From Isoetes taiwanensis (Eukaryota > Streptophyta > Lycopodiopsida > Isoetales > Isoetaceae): a DNA stretch of 64,000 bases. Each line of letters opens with the position of its first letter. The first letter of the stretch is position 1. A program made the translations under genes and the position numbers. The DNA lies in NCBI GenBank assembly GCA_021234155.1, contig JAJEKV010000083.1, positions 1,005,743 to 1,069,742 on the forward strand, given 5' to 3'. The notes beneath the pieces were generated by a model. It was given only the letters and a program-made list of their open reading frames with translations. It did no database searches and was not told the DNA's origin. Positions 23,571 through 35,239 of the stretch are shown piece by piece.

Positions 23571-25670
23571 AAAAGAAGAATTTTGTGCACGGGGAATTGA
23601 TGGAAGGGTCAAGCTACAAGTAATTAAGGAGAAAACTAAGACAAAATATGTACATTTAACCTATTTCTCAAAGGTGGTGGACAAAATTACCTATAGCAGT
23701 ACGTTCAAAACTGTCCTCTGCAGATTTTTCGGAAATTCTGGATATGACATTTGGGAAAATACAGTCTTTGGATGGAGGTATACCAGCAATCTAAAAGATA
23801 TGTTTTACAAACCAAAAATAGTTTTTACCAGTCTTATTGAGCCTACATGTATATGTAACATACCCAGGTTACAAAAATTTGTTGATCCCAAAATCGGGCA
23901 TATTCGCACGACTGACATCAATATTATACACAACAAGGGATTGAGGAATTGGTTTGCACTAGGATTGAATCATATACCTGATCAGCCATTCAGTATTGAA
24001 CTTTTTATGACCGAAATTGAGAATACCATAGAGCAATTCTTTTTTGTTCATAGATTCTCTTTGATTGAATTTAATGAACAGGTCATTGAGCAATGCAAAA
24101 ATGTGTTAAGAAAGGAAATCAGATGGCTTGCTAAAAGATTTGTGGAAAGTAATAGTGACTCAAAGAAAAAGTTCTTGAGTACTGATGATGCGATTATCGA
24201 AAATATGGAGTGGTTGGTTAATAATTTGTATATCTCTGAGTGGCGATAAAGCGACAAACAATCGATTTTATCCTACCTTTGCATATTAGGAATGAGGCTG
24301 CAATCAGACTAAGCAGTAATGATTTTTGCAAATATGCAACTTTAAAAGAAGATTTAATTGCTCAGATTCAATCTGACATTATTGATATGTTGGGTGAAGG
24401 ACATGTGTTCAATCTTGAGCTACCTTATCTACTTGGAATCTTTAAAGCACATAAGTTTGAATACAGATGGATTACCAATGCACATGAAACTATTTTTTCC
24501 ACCATTGCCTCTATTATAGCAGCAGGGTTAAATCTGATTTTGGATATTTGGCCAACAATTTGCCATGAGAAATGCAGTGCAGCTAATATCTTTCAGAAGA
24601 ATAGCATTAAAGCAGCATGGATAGTAAATTCTATTTATGATGTGGTTTGTAATCTTCCTCCAAAAATATATGATCTCTTTGTAGCAGATATTACCAAGTG
24701 TTATGAAAACATACCTCTGAGTGGTGAGTATGGAATCTGCAATATAATGGAAAAGGTTATATATTTGGCTTGGAGCTTCAAAAGAAAGGTTAATCATGCA
24801 GCTGATATGTGGTACAAAATTTTGGATGATGGCAAGATTAAAATTGAGTGGAAAAATAAAACTCCAGAAAGTAGTATATGGCATAAGATGGACAGAAATC
24901 TGTTTATTCAAATAAATAAATGGCTGCTTAATAACTGCTTTCTTTTAATAGAATAGAATAGAATAGAATAGTTTTTAGTTTTAATGCATAATGGTATTTT
25001 TAGGCAAACTAAAGGCATCCCAATGGGATTTGCTTCAAGCCCAGGTTGGTGCAACTTATATCTTGCTTATTTTGAGCTCGATTTTATCTTAAGACTTTTT
25101 GCAGATGGGAGACTTATGGAAGCTGCTGCTTTCAAATTTACTTTTAGATATATTGATGATCTTCTTAGCATCAATAATCCAAATATCAGAACTTTTCTTG
25201 GGCTTAGCAACATAAGCAGCAGCGTAAGCATTTATAACATGGATTACATTGGTATCAAGGATGAAACTGTATATTGCAACCAGGACACATCATTTGGGAA
25301 GAAAGTGGATTTCCTAAACATTACTATTGATATTGTGGCCAGACATGTTGGAATGTATAATACATACAGGTTTGACAAAAGAAATAACCTGCCTTTTAAG
25401 GCTTCAAGGTTTATACATGCCAGCAGCTGCAGACCTTATATTATGGCATGTAATGTGGTCATTTCACAGGTCCAACCATTATTATATGCACACAGCAATC
25501 CTTTTCGGGCAGCAGATGACTTAGTGAATCTTATTAATTGCTTTATTGATAAAGGCTTTAAGAAGAAGGACGTATGGCATAAAGTTCTCAGGGTATTGAG
25601 AAAGGAAAATTTTCCAGGCCTGAAGTATGATATAAAAATGCTGTTATTTGAATTGGACAAATCCAAATAG
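23571..25670 (+). pseudogene. Reverse transcriptase exon, U2 (reference copy)
   Basis: Best copy of an RT with catalytic motifs in order: motif A as FVADITKCYENIPL (Asp codon 24687-24689), motif B as RQTKGIPMGFASSP just after 24996, motif C as FRYIDD (YIDD codons from 25149), then VDFLNITIDI (D-like) and KRNNLPFKASRF. The thumb-like tail ends ELDKSK-stop at 25670. An N-terminal ~190-residue region (WRYTSNLKDMF, KFVDPKIGHIR, RWLAKRFVES) precedes the palm. The motif style is Penelope/telomerase-like, not LINE or LTR. No GIY-YIG endonuclease follows. One frameshift near 24,240 lies in a CTG/CAG-rich spot. The AATAG repeat at about 24,950 puts TAG stops between motifs A and B. The gene lies downstream of the long exon and converges with the B3-like gene. 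Confidence 0.85.
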
Positions 25671-25710
25671 TATTCTGATGGAGATGGCAAAAGTGGTCCC
25701 AAACATAGGG

Positions 25711-26022
25711 ATTTATTGATTCATTAGCAAATGTTTTGCTTGGTATGATTTTTGGCACAAGGTACTCAAGGTTTTGAGTAAAGATGAATTCCTAATACTT
25801 AAATATATGATCAATGTTTTGGTATTGAAATTGAGTAAAATCAAGTTAAAGTAATGTATTTGGCAAAGGAGTTCCCTTGCATGGGAACCACCATCTTTAT
25901 TGTTAGCTGTGGAAATTCCTCTAAGATTAATTGATACTCTTGTTATTGCTTGCACTTTATGGACTTCTGTTATTATCTTTATGTTGTTTTTTAAACAATT
26001 CTCTGAGGTTGGTAAATCCTAG
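25711..26022 (+). pseudogene. Duplicated RT C-terminus plus hydrophobic tail, U2
   Basis: U2 copy of the segment described at 34870, with the same stops. A poly(A)-type AATAAA follows at 26081-26086. Confidence 0.6.
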
Positions 26023-26311
26023 TGTCATTCTGTGCACTATATTCTGGTAGTATCTGATACAAACTTTGTAAACTTAAGTTAATAAAAATCTAACTGAGTA
26101 AATACAAATGATAGAAGCTATTACTTTGGTATTTTGATTGCAGTAAAGCAAAATACATATCTGTAGTATTGTTATAAAGTTGGAAAAACAACAAAAATTG
26201 GTTGCCAATGGTTATAGTAAATTGGCACATATACAAGATCTTAAACTATATATCTTAGTACTAATATTCATATTCTTGCTGTGTCATAGCAGACACAAGT
26301 TAAAACTCTGT

Positions 26312-27123
26312 TCACCTAACTCTGTGCAATGCAGCCCCCTTCAGTATCTTCATGTTCCATTCAAGTTTGTTGCCATTGTAAGTAAACTCAAGGACATCTC
26401 CAAGGCTTAAACCATACAGCTTCTTAAAATAATCCCAGCCAACACCTAGGCAGTTTCTGCTCCTTTTTGATACCAGTGTGCTCTTCTTATTTCCAGGTCC
26501 AGTGATGATAACTGTGTATCCCTTTGTTGGACTACGCCATTTGTTCTCATTCTCGAGTACCTAATCAAGTAAACAATAGAAAATAGTAAAGTACCTTATA
26601 AAAATGTTTGGAATATAAAAGCATAAACTTACTAAGCCTCTATTTATGTTTGCTCTGAGAAGAGCGACACGGAAGGATTTCTGGGGTGAAGGTGCATCCT
26701 CATCAGAATAATCATCATCGGATGAATCAAGCTCGCTGTATTTGGGGGATTCTTTAGCACTTTGCTGTTCTTTGGTACCATGCTTTTTTGGGGGTACACT
26801 ATGGCTAGTGTTTCCAACTTGCCAGTTGCCGATTGGCTTCACACAATAATTTCCATCACAAATCTGTGCTGATAGGCGAGTTCCATTATCCGATATACTG
26901 CATAAAAGTGCAGTTCCCTCCACCATATTGTTCCCCTGCAAAAATGTTTCCCAGCCTTCGGTGAAGAAGGTTCGCCCACCTACAGATGCGATATAAATTG
27001 AGTACTCTTTTCGATTCGGGCCTACACCAACAATATATTGATCTTTAGCAAGTAATACCCCTTCTGCTTCCTGTAAAAATCCAGATTTGGTCAACGGCGG
27101 AAATTTGCGTAAGGAAGTTACAT
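26312..27123 (-). CDS. Two-exon gene with two B3-like DNA-binding domains (reference copy)
   Basis: Minus strand. Exon 1 (27123-26633) encodes FLQEAEGVLLAKDQ, then EYSIYIASVGGRTFFTEGWETF and LQGNNMVEGTALLCSI, the end of a plant B3 fold (GGR..F..GW..F..N....GD). An acidic serine linker follows (SELDSSDDDYSDEDA). A 72-bp intron (26632-26561) has donor GTAAGT and acceptor TTGATTAG, in phase 0. Exon 2 (26560-26312) encodes KWRSPTKGYTVII, LVSKRSRNCLGVGWDYFKKL and YGLSLGDVLEFTYNG, a second B3-like half, and stops at 26312. B3 proteins are plant transcription factors that bind DNA. The 5' end is uncertain: an AG at 27124-27125 suggests an upstream exon. The gene converges on the RT gene and is repeated in every unit, so it amplified with the RT. 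A role in targeting or regulating the element is inference. Confidence 0.65.
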
Positions 27124-27517
27124 CTTAGATTTTTATAAATCAGCAAAAAAGCTAACGCACCAGAAGGTGACCGAACTTAACATCCACAAGGAATACTGTC
27201 GCCATAGCTATGGAATGGCTTTCGACTGGAAGATGGAAGTGTTGCTCCGGCCGGGAAGCGTCATAAATTAATGCATACAATATATGGTTATTATGATTTG
27301 ATAGCTCTAATTATTAAGTGCCTAGAGTAGCAGCTCTGCTGGTAATTATTGCAGGCCAGGGATAATGGCTCTGAGGTTAACGATTTCGGGACCAGAATAA
27401 AATTGGTTTATACCATTATTGTTAATATCCTTAATTATTTTGAATCCAGACTATTTAAATATAGACTATCATGTTCCTCCTTAGTTAATTCATATTATTC
27501 TAGGTATTATAAGCAGT

Positions 27518-27680
27518 ATTCGACAATATTCTTTATATCCTCAACTAATTCTTGGTTTTCACGAATGCTCCTTAGAGACATTTTGTAACTCTCAGTTGGC
27601 AGGAGGGTCCCTTTGCTAGCAAAGGGATCCTCCAATCCTTTTTGCTAGCATTTGGGACCTTACTTGCCTTCCGGTAGGAG
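27518..27680 (-). other. Candidate small terminal exon
   Basis: The minus strand reads [19 protein letters not shown] and then LVEDIKNIVEYCL-stop, protein-like and conserved in U2-U4. Upstream it crosses the palindrome. In U4, one T fewer in a T run keeps the frame open through [17 protein letters not shown]. It could be the last exon of another minus-strand gene; no partner exon was found. Confidence 0.3.
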
Positions 27681-27703
27681 GTAGGGATATATATATATAT
27701 ATA
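27602..27703. repeat. 18-bp perfect palindrome and AT tract, U2
   Basis: CCCTTTGCTAGCAAAGGG (27609-27626) is self-complementary and extends with one mismatch to GGAGGGT...ATCCTCC (27602-27633). GCTAGCA recurs just after. A 17-bp AT tract lies at 27687-27703. Confidence 0.9.
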
Positions 27704-28882
27704 CACTATCTTACTCTGGGCATTAGCAATAGTTCCCTCTAAGTCTTATGTCCCATCCTCTAATCCATGTGTTGGTATTATCATAGTGGTAATAATAGTC
27801 CATGAACAAGTTACTTGGTCCTATAAAAGCAACTATGAAGCTGGGATACCTTGTCTATGATAAAGGGACCAATTCATCTCTATGGCTTTGAACATTACAA
27901 CAAATTGTTGGCTTGAACTTGGCCCCGTGAAATAATAAGCTAACCCATGTTGCTTTTAGGGCTTGATGGAGGTTTGTTTCTATATGATGGTCATATCCCA
28001 CAATAAAAACTAATATGGTTTAGATTGACTTAGGTGATGATAGTTTTTGCCACTTGATTGGTTTGGTCTTTACAAATGACTAAGTGGCTTCATAGTCTTG
28101 GAATCTTGAGACATCAAAGTATGTTTCTTATCAAAAGTAGGTTGAAAGGTCGAACATGATCATAATATAAATATTATAGCAATGGGTAAAAGTTGGTTTG
28201 ATTTTTTTAAAAAATATATTGCATGGTATAGCTTTACCATGGGATAATCATTTGGAAATCATTTGGAAATCCTTTGTATATGATGGGGTAGGGCTGGAAT
28301 CAAGCATGTAAGCCTTGGCATGGGAAATTAAAAATATGCAACCGGGATCTTGAGAATAGAGTTTGATACTGCTTTAGACACATTGGTATAATGATCTTAA
28401 TTTGTTAAGGAAATGAATGGGAATGGATAAACCTAAGGGTTTGTTGATATTTGCTGGTGGGTGCATGGAGAAGGAGTTAACCAGGTATTGTTTACATAAA
28501 AGTTACCTATGCCTACCATGACACGGGGATATAAGGTTCTTGGAAATGAGGCCTTTAGATTTAAGGTGATTTAATTTATTGAATACATGGATGGAGACCA
28601 CAAGCGACATGGTCATATGGAACATTAGTAATGGTTGGTAGTGGTAGGAGGGTGGTGACATTCGACATTCGACATAATTAGATGAACCATTGGATTAATG
28701 ATTGTAAAATAAAAATAGACCATTTTGGGTCATTGAGTCTTGGATGCACAAACCATAGCATAAGGTTGATAGTAAATTTGCTATTTTCTAAATGTCAACA
28801 ATTGTATGCTATTTACGGTATTTTATTATCCTTATTCATTTTATTATCTTTATTCATTATATTGTGGTATTTGGTATCGTGA

Positions 28883-29176
28883 AAACCCTAACATCAGCTA
28901 CAAACCCTAACGATGGAGCTTCGGAAGGCTGCTTTTGACCGGATGACGATAGGCGGATCCCTAACGATTGATCCGGACAAATTTATTTGCGAAATATGGA
29001 TGATCAAAGAAATATGCAAAATATCGCCACAAAACTTTCATGACGGGGTGTTCGGTAATAGCGGTTTTTCGACTAATCTTGCTTTACCTAAATAGTCTTG
29101 TAATGGATATGTAAACTGGGATTGTTTATCTGATGTTTATGGCCTAATCAGATTGATATGTTGAGCTATAAATATA
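28883..29176 (+). promoter_or_regulatory. Telo-box pair and TATA box, U2
   Basis: AAACCCTAA boxes at 28883-28891 and 28902-28910 precede an ATG at 28913. In plants such boxes mark promoters or leaders of growth-related genes. The sequence after that ATG reads open in different frames in different copies and ends at a plausible CAG|GTAA donor, so a small first exon is possible. A second start option is TATAAATATA at 29167-29176, 30 nt before the ATG at 29206. This drives the gene whose long exon is in U3. Confidence 0.6.
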
Positions 29177-29205
29177 TGGTCTCCTTTAGTTTAAAACCCT
29201 GAGAT

Positions 29206-29538
29206 ATGAATAAGGTAGGGCGACCTGAGGGCAGTAGCAATAAGGGGCAGACAAGGGCCAAACTTATAGAATTCCTTAGAAGAAATGGTGTTGAGCACAG
29301 CAGTCCCCAACCTTCCAAAGCACAATTGATTGAGCTTTGCAGGGCAAATGGCCTTGATCCTAACAGGGCCAAGAATGATTCTGGCATTGTGAAGTTTCTA
29401 CCAAGCTTGAATCCATGCGTGAACGTCCCCAGTGTCTCCAATGTCTTGAAAATTCCAGATACCTCCTGCAGCATTGTGGAGAGGGTAGCTGATTCAGAAA
29501 GTGAAGAAGATACAGATTATGATGTCCAGCCGAATCAG
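29206..29538 (+). CDS. AT-hook/SAP-like first or second exon (reference copy)
   Basis: From ATG 29206 the exon reads MNKVGRPEGSSNKG, an AT-hook-like GRP core. Two related helical segments follow, TRAKLIEFLRRNGV and KAQLIELCRANGLDPN, which resemble SAP-type DNA-binding helices. Then come a conserved FLPSLNPC and an acidic DSESEEDTDYD. A CAG|GT donor at 29538 fits phase 0 into GAAGCTAATACTCGG at 30961, giving a 1,422-bp intron. The exon therefore appears to be the N-terminus of the RT-gene protein of the next unit. The clean copy is in U2; other copies are frameshifted. Domain names rest on motif resemblance only. Confidence 0.55.
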
Positions 29539-30960
29539 GTTCCCATTCTTGATTATTTGGTGTTGAAATTTAGCATTTCCTTTCCTGAAGTTATTGCATA
29601 TCTTTTTTGTTAACTTATTGTTTGAGCTTCATTCTCCCTATAATTCATGTTAAATATTACTTATTCCTATGAGATAGAGTAATGTTTTGTGTATATCTGA
29701 CTGGCGGTCTTTGAAAATTATACATAGCATTTGGTTAAAATTCTAGCCCATATTTTCGCCTTATAACCTGTTTTTTCAGTCACTGAATAGTATACCCAGC
29801 ATTTGATGAAATATAGGCTTTACAATTGGTTAAATTCTAACTTGTATTTGTCTTATTATATACGTGTTGGATGGTCTGATCCTAGGTCCACTTAGTATGG
29901 GGTAAATCATATTGAAAAGCCCTGGTTAAATCATGCATTAAAATTAATTAAATATCCTGGATGATAGCAGATTAGTATCTCTTTCATGTTAATTGTATGT
30001 TTTACAACTTGGATCGGATAGGTTGGTATGCTCCTTGGATCTCTAATCCTTTCTTATGACTATTTAAGTAATATTCTTTATTACGTGGGTAAAGGGCGAA
30101 AATGCCAAGAGAGTTCATTTGCTTACTGTTAGCATTAGTGTTTTTACCGCTTTTGGCTAATTAATGCTATTTCTTTGCGGGTAACCGACCTCTCTTCTCC
30201 TGCATTGTTATTTTGCATGATGATTGAAGATGGTAACTGGCTGATGAACGATTTTTTATGAACCATTGTATGTGAGTTTTTTGTATATTACATAATTGGA
30301 TGGTAAGAAATTACCTTAACTATATTTCAGGTTATTCCTTTTGGTGGATATATTTGACTTATCTGCAGTAATGGAAAATTCTTTTTCTTACAAATGGTTG
30401 GTCTAAATTTGGATTATAAGATCTGGTTGGAATATTGTAGTGGTCTTATAAATGGTTTAATAAAATTATTACCTAACCTATAAGTGGCATTATTTGTGCT
30501 TAAACTTCTTCATAAATTAATGTGTTGAGTTATTCATAATAGGTTTGAGTTTTGAATGGATTTATTTATGGATATGGCAGTATCTATTAGCTGTTATTAC
30601 TTCAACATTGAAAGGTTTGCATAGAATTCTTTTGGCAGAACTTTTTATGGCTTGAATATGGGAAATATGGTTATAAAATTTTCAGTCCCAGGACCTCTAT
30701 GGTTTCCCTTTTTAGGGTTCAATAAATTCAGGTGTCCTATTTAGTTAGTATAGGGCTCCGTGGATGTCTAGTTAATACAAAGGTCTTGGCTAGGCGGTCT
30801 ATATATCTCCCCACTTTGAATCACTAGTCTTACTAGTGTGAATCATAGAGGTCATTGGGACTTATGTTTTATGTTTTATGCTTTCATTCTTATATATTGA
30901 ATCTTATATGTCTTTTAGGATGCTTTCTCTGCTATATTCTAAGTTTTATTTGTGATATAG
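29539..30960 (+). other. Predicted 1.4 kb intron linking U2 to U3
   Basis: AT-rich, with stops in all frames. It starts GTTCCC and ends TTATTTGTGATATAG. No repeat or gene was recognised inside. The same segment precedes the long exon of U2, U4, U5 and U6. Confidence 0.5.
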
Positions 30961-32366
30961 GAAGCTAATACTCGGGTAAATGACACTGAACTTTCCAAGC
31001 AGCATACTAGCAATCAGCAGAATGATGTCAATAATTCAAATGAAGGCAGATCTGGATGGCTTCCCGAATTGGTAAATCTGGGATATTCAGCAGCAGGCAT
31101 AAGGGCACCTAATAAGGCTGTTCAAGCTGTGATTGCATGCATCAAGCTACCTGAGGTACACAACCTTTTAATCTGCAAAGAATGTACACTTGGTGATGGT
31201 GATATTTCTGCTATTCTTTTCTTGGGGTTTAACAACATCTTTGGGACTAGTCTCAAGTTTTAAAGATGTGGATTATGGAAAGTGCCATGACTTAATTATT
31301 GAGGCATACAAGAATCTTCCAAGTGCACATATGAATCTTGATAGTAAGGATTTACATGATCTTCTAGCCTTTATCAAAGGTCCGATTTGCTTTGGAAAAA
31401 GCAAATGCACTTAAGTTTACTTATACTCCAAACAATAAAATGGATACTGCTAAGGAGACTGCAGCTGAAACTGAGGCTTCCTTAGATAATTGCCTCTTTG
31501 ATATTGCTGATGTGAATGATGGGGACCATTCTGTGGCTTCTAACCTTGGTAATGTTTCTTCTGGCTCAGAGGAGAATATTATGGAAGAATTAGAAACATA
31601 CAACCTTAAGGAACTGAATTTGTTTAACAGTGGAAGTTTTCCAATTATGTCCAGCAGGAATGTGGAGATTCATGGTGATCAATTCCAGCAGGTGCTTTGG
31701 GCCAGCAAAAATCTTGGAGTTATAGCCCCCATCAGTAAAGAATCATTAATAATGCTGGCACGTTTAAACCCTGATGAGGTATCTAAGGCTGAGAAGGATG
31801 CTATCTCCTTTACTAAGCATATCAGGAAAATTACTTTAAAGTTACCTTTTAGTATTGAGATGCTGGAGAAGAAATGTGTACTGATATGGCCAAGACCAAT
31901 GAACCAAGGATTGATTTCTACTTAAAACGCATTTGGAGGACATACTGCCCTTTCTTTAAATGTAACTGTGATCAGGTTACAGATGAAAAATGCCCAGATA
32001 ATATCATATGGGTAGACCATATGATATGGTTCATGCTGAATAATTTGGACAGAATATGGCCTCAACAGAAAATTCAGATGAGGTTTGCCTTTATGGCTAG
32101 ATGGCTGGCTACTGATCCCATTAAGAAGGTTGTCCTCTCATATATTGGATACCTCAAAATACGTGATCTCATGTTCAGAATGACTCACAGGCTTGCTGAA
32201 AATGATAAAACTAATTTCAAACTGGAGTTTGGTAACTCAAGAGCAGTGGACATCATAGAAAAAACTATCAAGTCTAGGAAGTTCTTGATGGATCATCTAC
32301 ATGATAACAGCAGCTTTGGTTATGCACCTTCCAAGAAAAGAAATCAGAATATTAATACTGTTACAG
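30961..32366 (+). pseudogene. Long exon of the RT gene, U3 (reference copy)
   Basis: It follows the GATATAG acceptor and encodes EANTRVNDTELSKQ, GRSGWLPELVNLGYS, NLLICKECTLGDGDIS, YGKCHDLIIEAYKNLPS, LFDIADVNDGDHS, LNLFNSGSFPIMSSRNVEIH, LNPDEVSKAEKDA and MLEKKCV. After a ~31-bp deletion near 31,884 that shifts frame, it continues as MAKTNEPRIDFYLKRIW, CPFFKCNCDQVTDEKCPDN, RFAFMARWLATDPIKKVV and KSRKFLMDHLHDN. U1 and U4-U6 keep the missing segment, restoring one frame of ~465 codons. The several Cys pairs (CKEC, CNC, C) may bind zinc. I do not recognise the family. A CAG|GTATTC donor ends it, and a TTTGCAG acceptor at 32477 leads to a small exon with ETCTACKSD. Confidence 0.7.
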
Positions 32367-32477
32367 GTATTCTTAGGCCGCCAAAACTGGTGCGAAATAA
32401 CACTGAAATTGCAGAAAATGAGCATGCTATTTTGGGCAAAGCTACTGTTTCACACAGTATTTCATTCTAATTTGCAG

Positions 32478-32735
32478 GTATGACACTTATATTGAAACAT
32501 GCACTGCATGTAAATCTGACCTCATGGTCAAAATACATGGGTTTATCCCTAAATCTTACCTATAAGGGTTCTATCCCTTAAAATTCTACCAGTATATATG
32601 GGTTTATCCCTAATTCTCTGCCAATATGTATGGGTTTATCCCAATTTTCTGCCAGTATTATTATGAAAAACAATTTTGAAATATCTTGTCTTATTTTTTC
32701 TGATGTATCTGAATATGGATTGTTGTATTAAACAG
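32478..32735 (+). other. Small exon and short-repeat spacer before the RT, U3
   Basis: YDTYIETCTACKSDLMVKIHG reads open from the TTTGCAG acceptor to a TAA at 32563. It is followed by three copies of ATGGGTTTATCCC (32537-32549, 32598-32610, 32630-32642) and an AAACAG acceptor at 32735 before the RT exon. Exact splicing is unresolved. The arrangement is the same in all units. Confidence 0.45.
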
Positions 32736-34829
32736 AAAAGAAGAATTTTGTGCACCAGAATTGATGGAAGGGTCAAGCTACAAGTAATTAAGGAGAAAAC
32801 TAAGACAAAATATGTACATTTAACCTATTTCTCAAAGGTGGTGGACAAAATTACCTATAGCAGTACGTTCAAAACTGTCCTCTGCAGATTTTTCGGAAAT
32901 TCTGGATATGACATTTGGGAAAATACAGTCTTTGGATGGAGGTATACCAGCAATCTAAAAGATATGTTTTACAAACCAAAAATAGTTTTTACCAGTCTTA
33001 TTGAGCCTACATGTATATGTAACATACCCAGGTTACAAAAATTTGTTGATCCCAAAATCGGGCATATTCATACGTGACACATCAATATTATACACAACAA
33101 GGGATTGAGGAATTGGTTTGCACTAGGATTGAATCATATACCTGATCAGCCATTCAATTATTGAACTTTTATGACCCGAATTGAGAATACCATAGAGCAA
33201 TTCTTTTTTGTTCATAGATTCTCTTTGATTGAATTTAATGAAACGTGTCATTGAGCAATGCAAAAATGTGTTAAGAAAGGAAATCAGATGGCTTGCTAAA
33301 AGATTTGTGGAAAGTAATAGTGACTCAAAGAAAAAGTTCTTGAGTACTGATGATGCAGTTATCAGAAATATGGAGTGGTTGGTTAATAATTTGTATATCT
33401 CTGGTGCTGATAAAGCAGCAAACAATCCAGATTTTTATCGCCTTTGCATATTAGGAATGAGGCTGCAATCAGACTAAGCAGTAATGATTTTTGCAAATAT
33501 GCAACTTTAAAAGAAGATTTAATTGCTCAGATTCAATCTGACATTATTGATATGTTGGGTGAAGGACATGTGTTCAATCTTGAGCTACCTTATCTACTTG
33601 GAATCTTTAAAGCACATAAGTTTGAATCTGATGGATTACCAATGCACATGAAACTATTTTTCCACCATTGCCTCTATTATAGCAAAGAGGGTTAAATCTG
33701 ATTTTGGATATTTGGCCAACAATTTGCCATGAGAAATGCGGTCATTAATATCTTTGGAAGAATAGCATTAAAGCAGCATGGATAGTAAATTCTATTTATG
33801 ATGTGGTTTGTAATCTTCCTCCAAAAATATATGATCTCTTTGTAGCAGATATTACCAAGTGTTATGAAAACATACCTCTGAGTGGTGAGTATGGAATCTG
33901 CAATATAATGGAAAAGGTTATATATTTGGCTTGGAGCTTCAAAAGAAAGGTTAATCATGCAGCTGATATGTGGTACAAAATTTTGGATGATGGCAAGATT
34001 AAAATTGAGTGGAAAAATAAAACTCCAGAAAGTAGTATATGGCATAAGATGGACAGAAATCTGTTTATTCAAATAAATAAATGGCTGCTTAATAAGCTTT
34101 CTTTTAATAGAATAGAATAGAATAGAATAGTTTTTAGTTTTAATGCATAATGGTATTTTTAGGCAAACTAAAGGCATCCCAATGGGATTTGCTTCAAGCC
34201 CAGGTTGGTGCAACTTATATCTTGCTTATTTTGAGCTCGATTTTATCTTAAGACTTTTTGCAGATGGGAGACTTATGGAAGCTGCTGCTTTCAAATTTAC
34301 TTTTAGATATATTGATGATCTTCTTAGCATCAATAATCCAAATATCAGAACTTTTCTTGGGCTTAGCAACATAAGCAGCAGCGTAAGCATTTATAACATG
34401 GATTACATTGGTATCAAGGATGAAACTGTATATTGCAACCAGGACACATCATTTGGGAAGAAAGTGGATTTCCTAAACATTACTATTGATATTGTGGCCA
34501 GACATGTTGGAATGTATAATACATACAGGTTTGACAAAAGAAATAACCTACCTTTTAAGGCTTCAAGGTTTATACATGCCAGCAGCTGCAGACCTTATAT
34601 TATGGCATGTAATGTGGTCATTTCACAGGTCCAACCATTATTATATGCACACAGCAATCCTTTTCGGGCAGCAGATGACTTAGTGAATCTTATTAATTGC
34701 TTTATTGATAAAGGCTTTAAGAAGAAGGACGTATGGCATAAAGTTCTCAGGGTATTGAGAAAGGAAAATTTTCCAGGCCTGAAGTATGATATAAAAATGC
34801 TGTTATTTGAATTGGACAAATCCAAATAG
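32736..34829 (+). pseudogene. Reverse transcriptase exon, U3
   Basis: Copy of the RT described at 23571. Motifs A, B and C are intact. Frameshifts fall near 33,075, 33,160, 33,440, 33,630-33,760 and 34,100. The first part and everything from 34,143 match U2 almost exactly. The GCAGCAG of U1 and U2 near the alpha-helical region reads GCAAAG here, a typical CAG-site difference. Confidence 0.8.
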
Positions 34830-34869
34830 TATTCTGATGGAGATGGCAAAAGTGGTCCCAAACATAGGG

Positions 34870-35181
34870 ATTTATTGATTCATTAGCAAATGTTTTGCTT
34901 GGTATGATTTTTGGCACAAGGTACTCAAGGTTTTGAGTAAAGATGAATTCCTAATACTTAAATATATGATCAATGTTTTGGTATTGAAATTGAGTAAAAT
35001 CAAGTTAAAGTAATGTATTTGGCAAAGGAGTTCCCTTGCATGGGAACCACCATCTTTATTGTTAGCTGTGGAAATTCCTCTAAGATTAATTGATACTCTT
35101 GTTATTGCTTGCACTTTATGGACTTCTGTTATTATCTTTATGTTGTTTTTTAAACAATTCTCTGAGGTTGGTAAATCCTAG
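34870..35181 (+). pseudogene. Duplicated RT C-terminus plus hydrophobic tail (reference)
   Basis: Downstream of the RT stop, the frame through FISKCFAWYDFWHKVLKVLSKDEF...LKYMINVL..KLSKIK aligns without gaps to FIDKGFKKKDVWHKVLRVLRKENF...LKYDIKML..ELDKSK at the RT C-terminus, so the last ~60 codons were duplicated long ago. After a TAA the same frame continues as WEPPSLLLAVEIPLRLIDT and LVIACTLWTSVIIFMLFF, a hydrophobic stretch able to span a membrane, to TAG at 35179. TGA and TAA interrupt it in every copy, so it is a relic, an alternative 3' exon, or part of the 3' UTR. Confidence 0.6.
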
Positions 35182-35239
35182 TGTCATTCTGTGCACTATA
35201 TTCTGGTAGTATCTGATACAAACTTTGTAAACTTAAGTT

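Larger units (their letters stand above)
20599..30960 (+). repeat. Array unit U2 (with 1.2 kb insertion)
   Basis: Second copy, 10,362 bp. The excess over ~9.2 kb is the insertion at about 21996-23192. From about 24,250 rightwards it is one of the two cleanest copies and serves with U3 as reference. Confidence 0.97.

Noticed and set aside
24528-24911. Minus-strand 127-codon frame antisense to the RT (also in U1 and U3)
   Set aside because: Shadow of the RT frame. It is conserved only because the units are near identical.
31779-31860. A 75-bp intron (GTATCT...TTTTAG) inside the long exon
   Set aside because: It looked attractive because of a TACTAAG branch-like motif, but U1 and U4-U6 show that the exon is continuous once the 31-bp deletion of U2 and U3 is taken into account.
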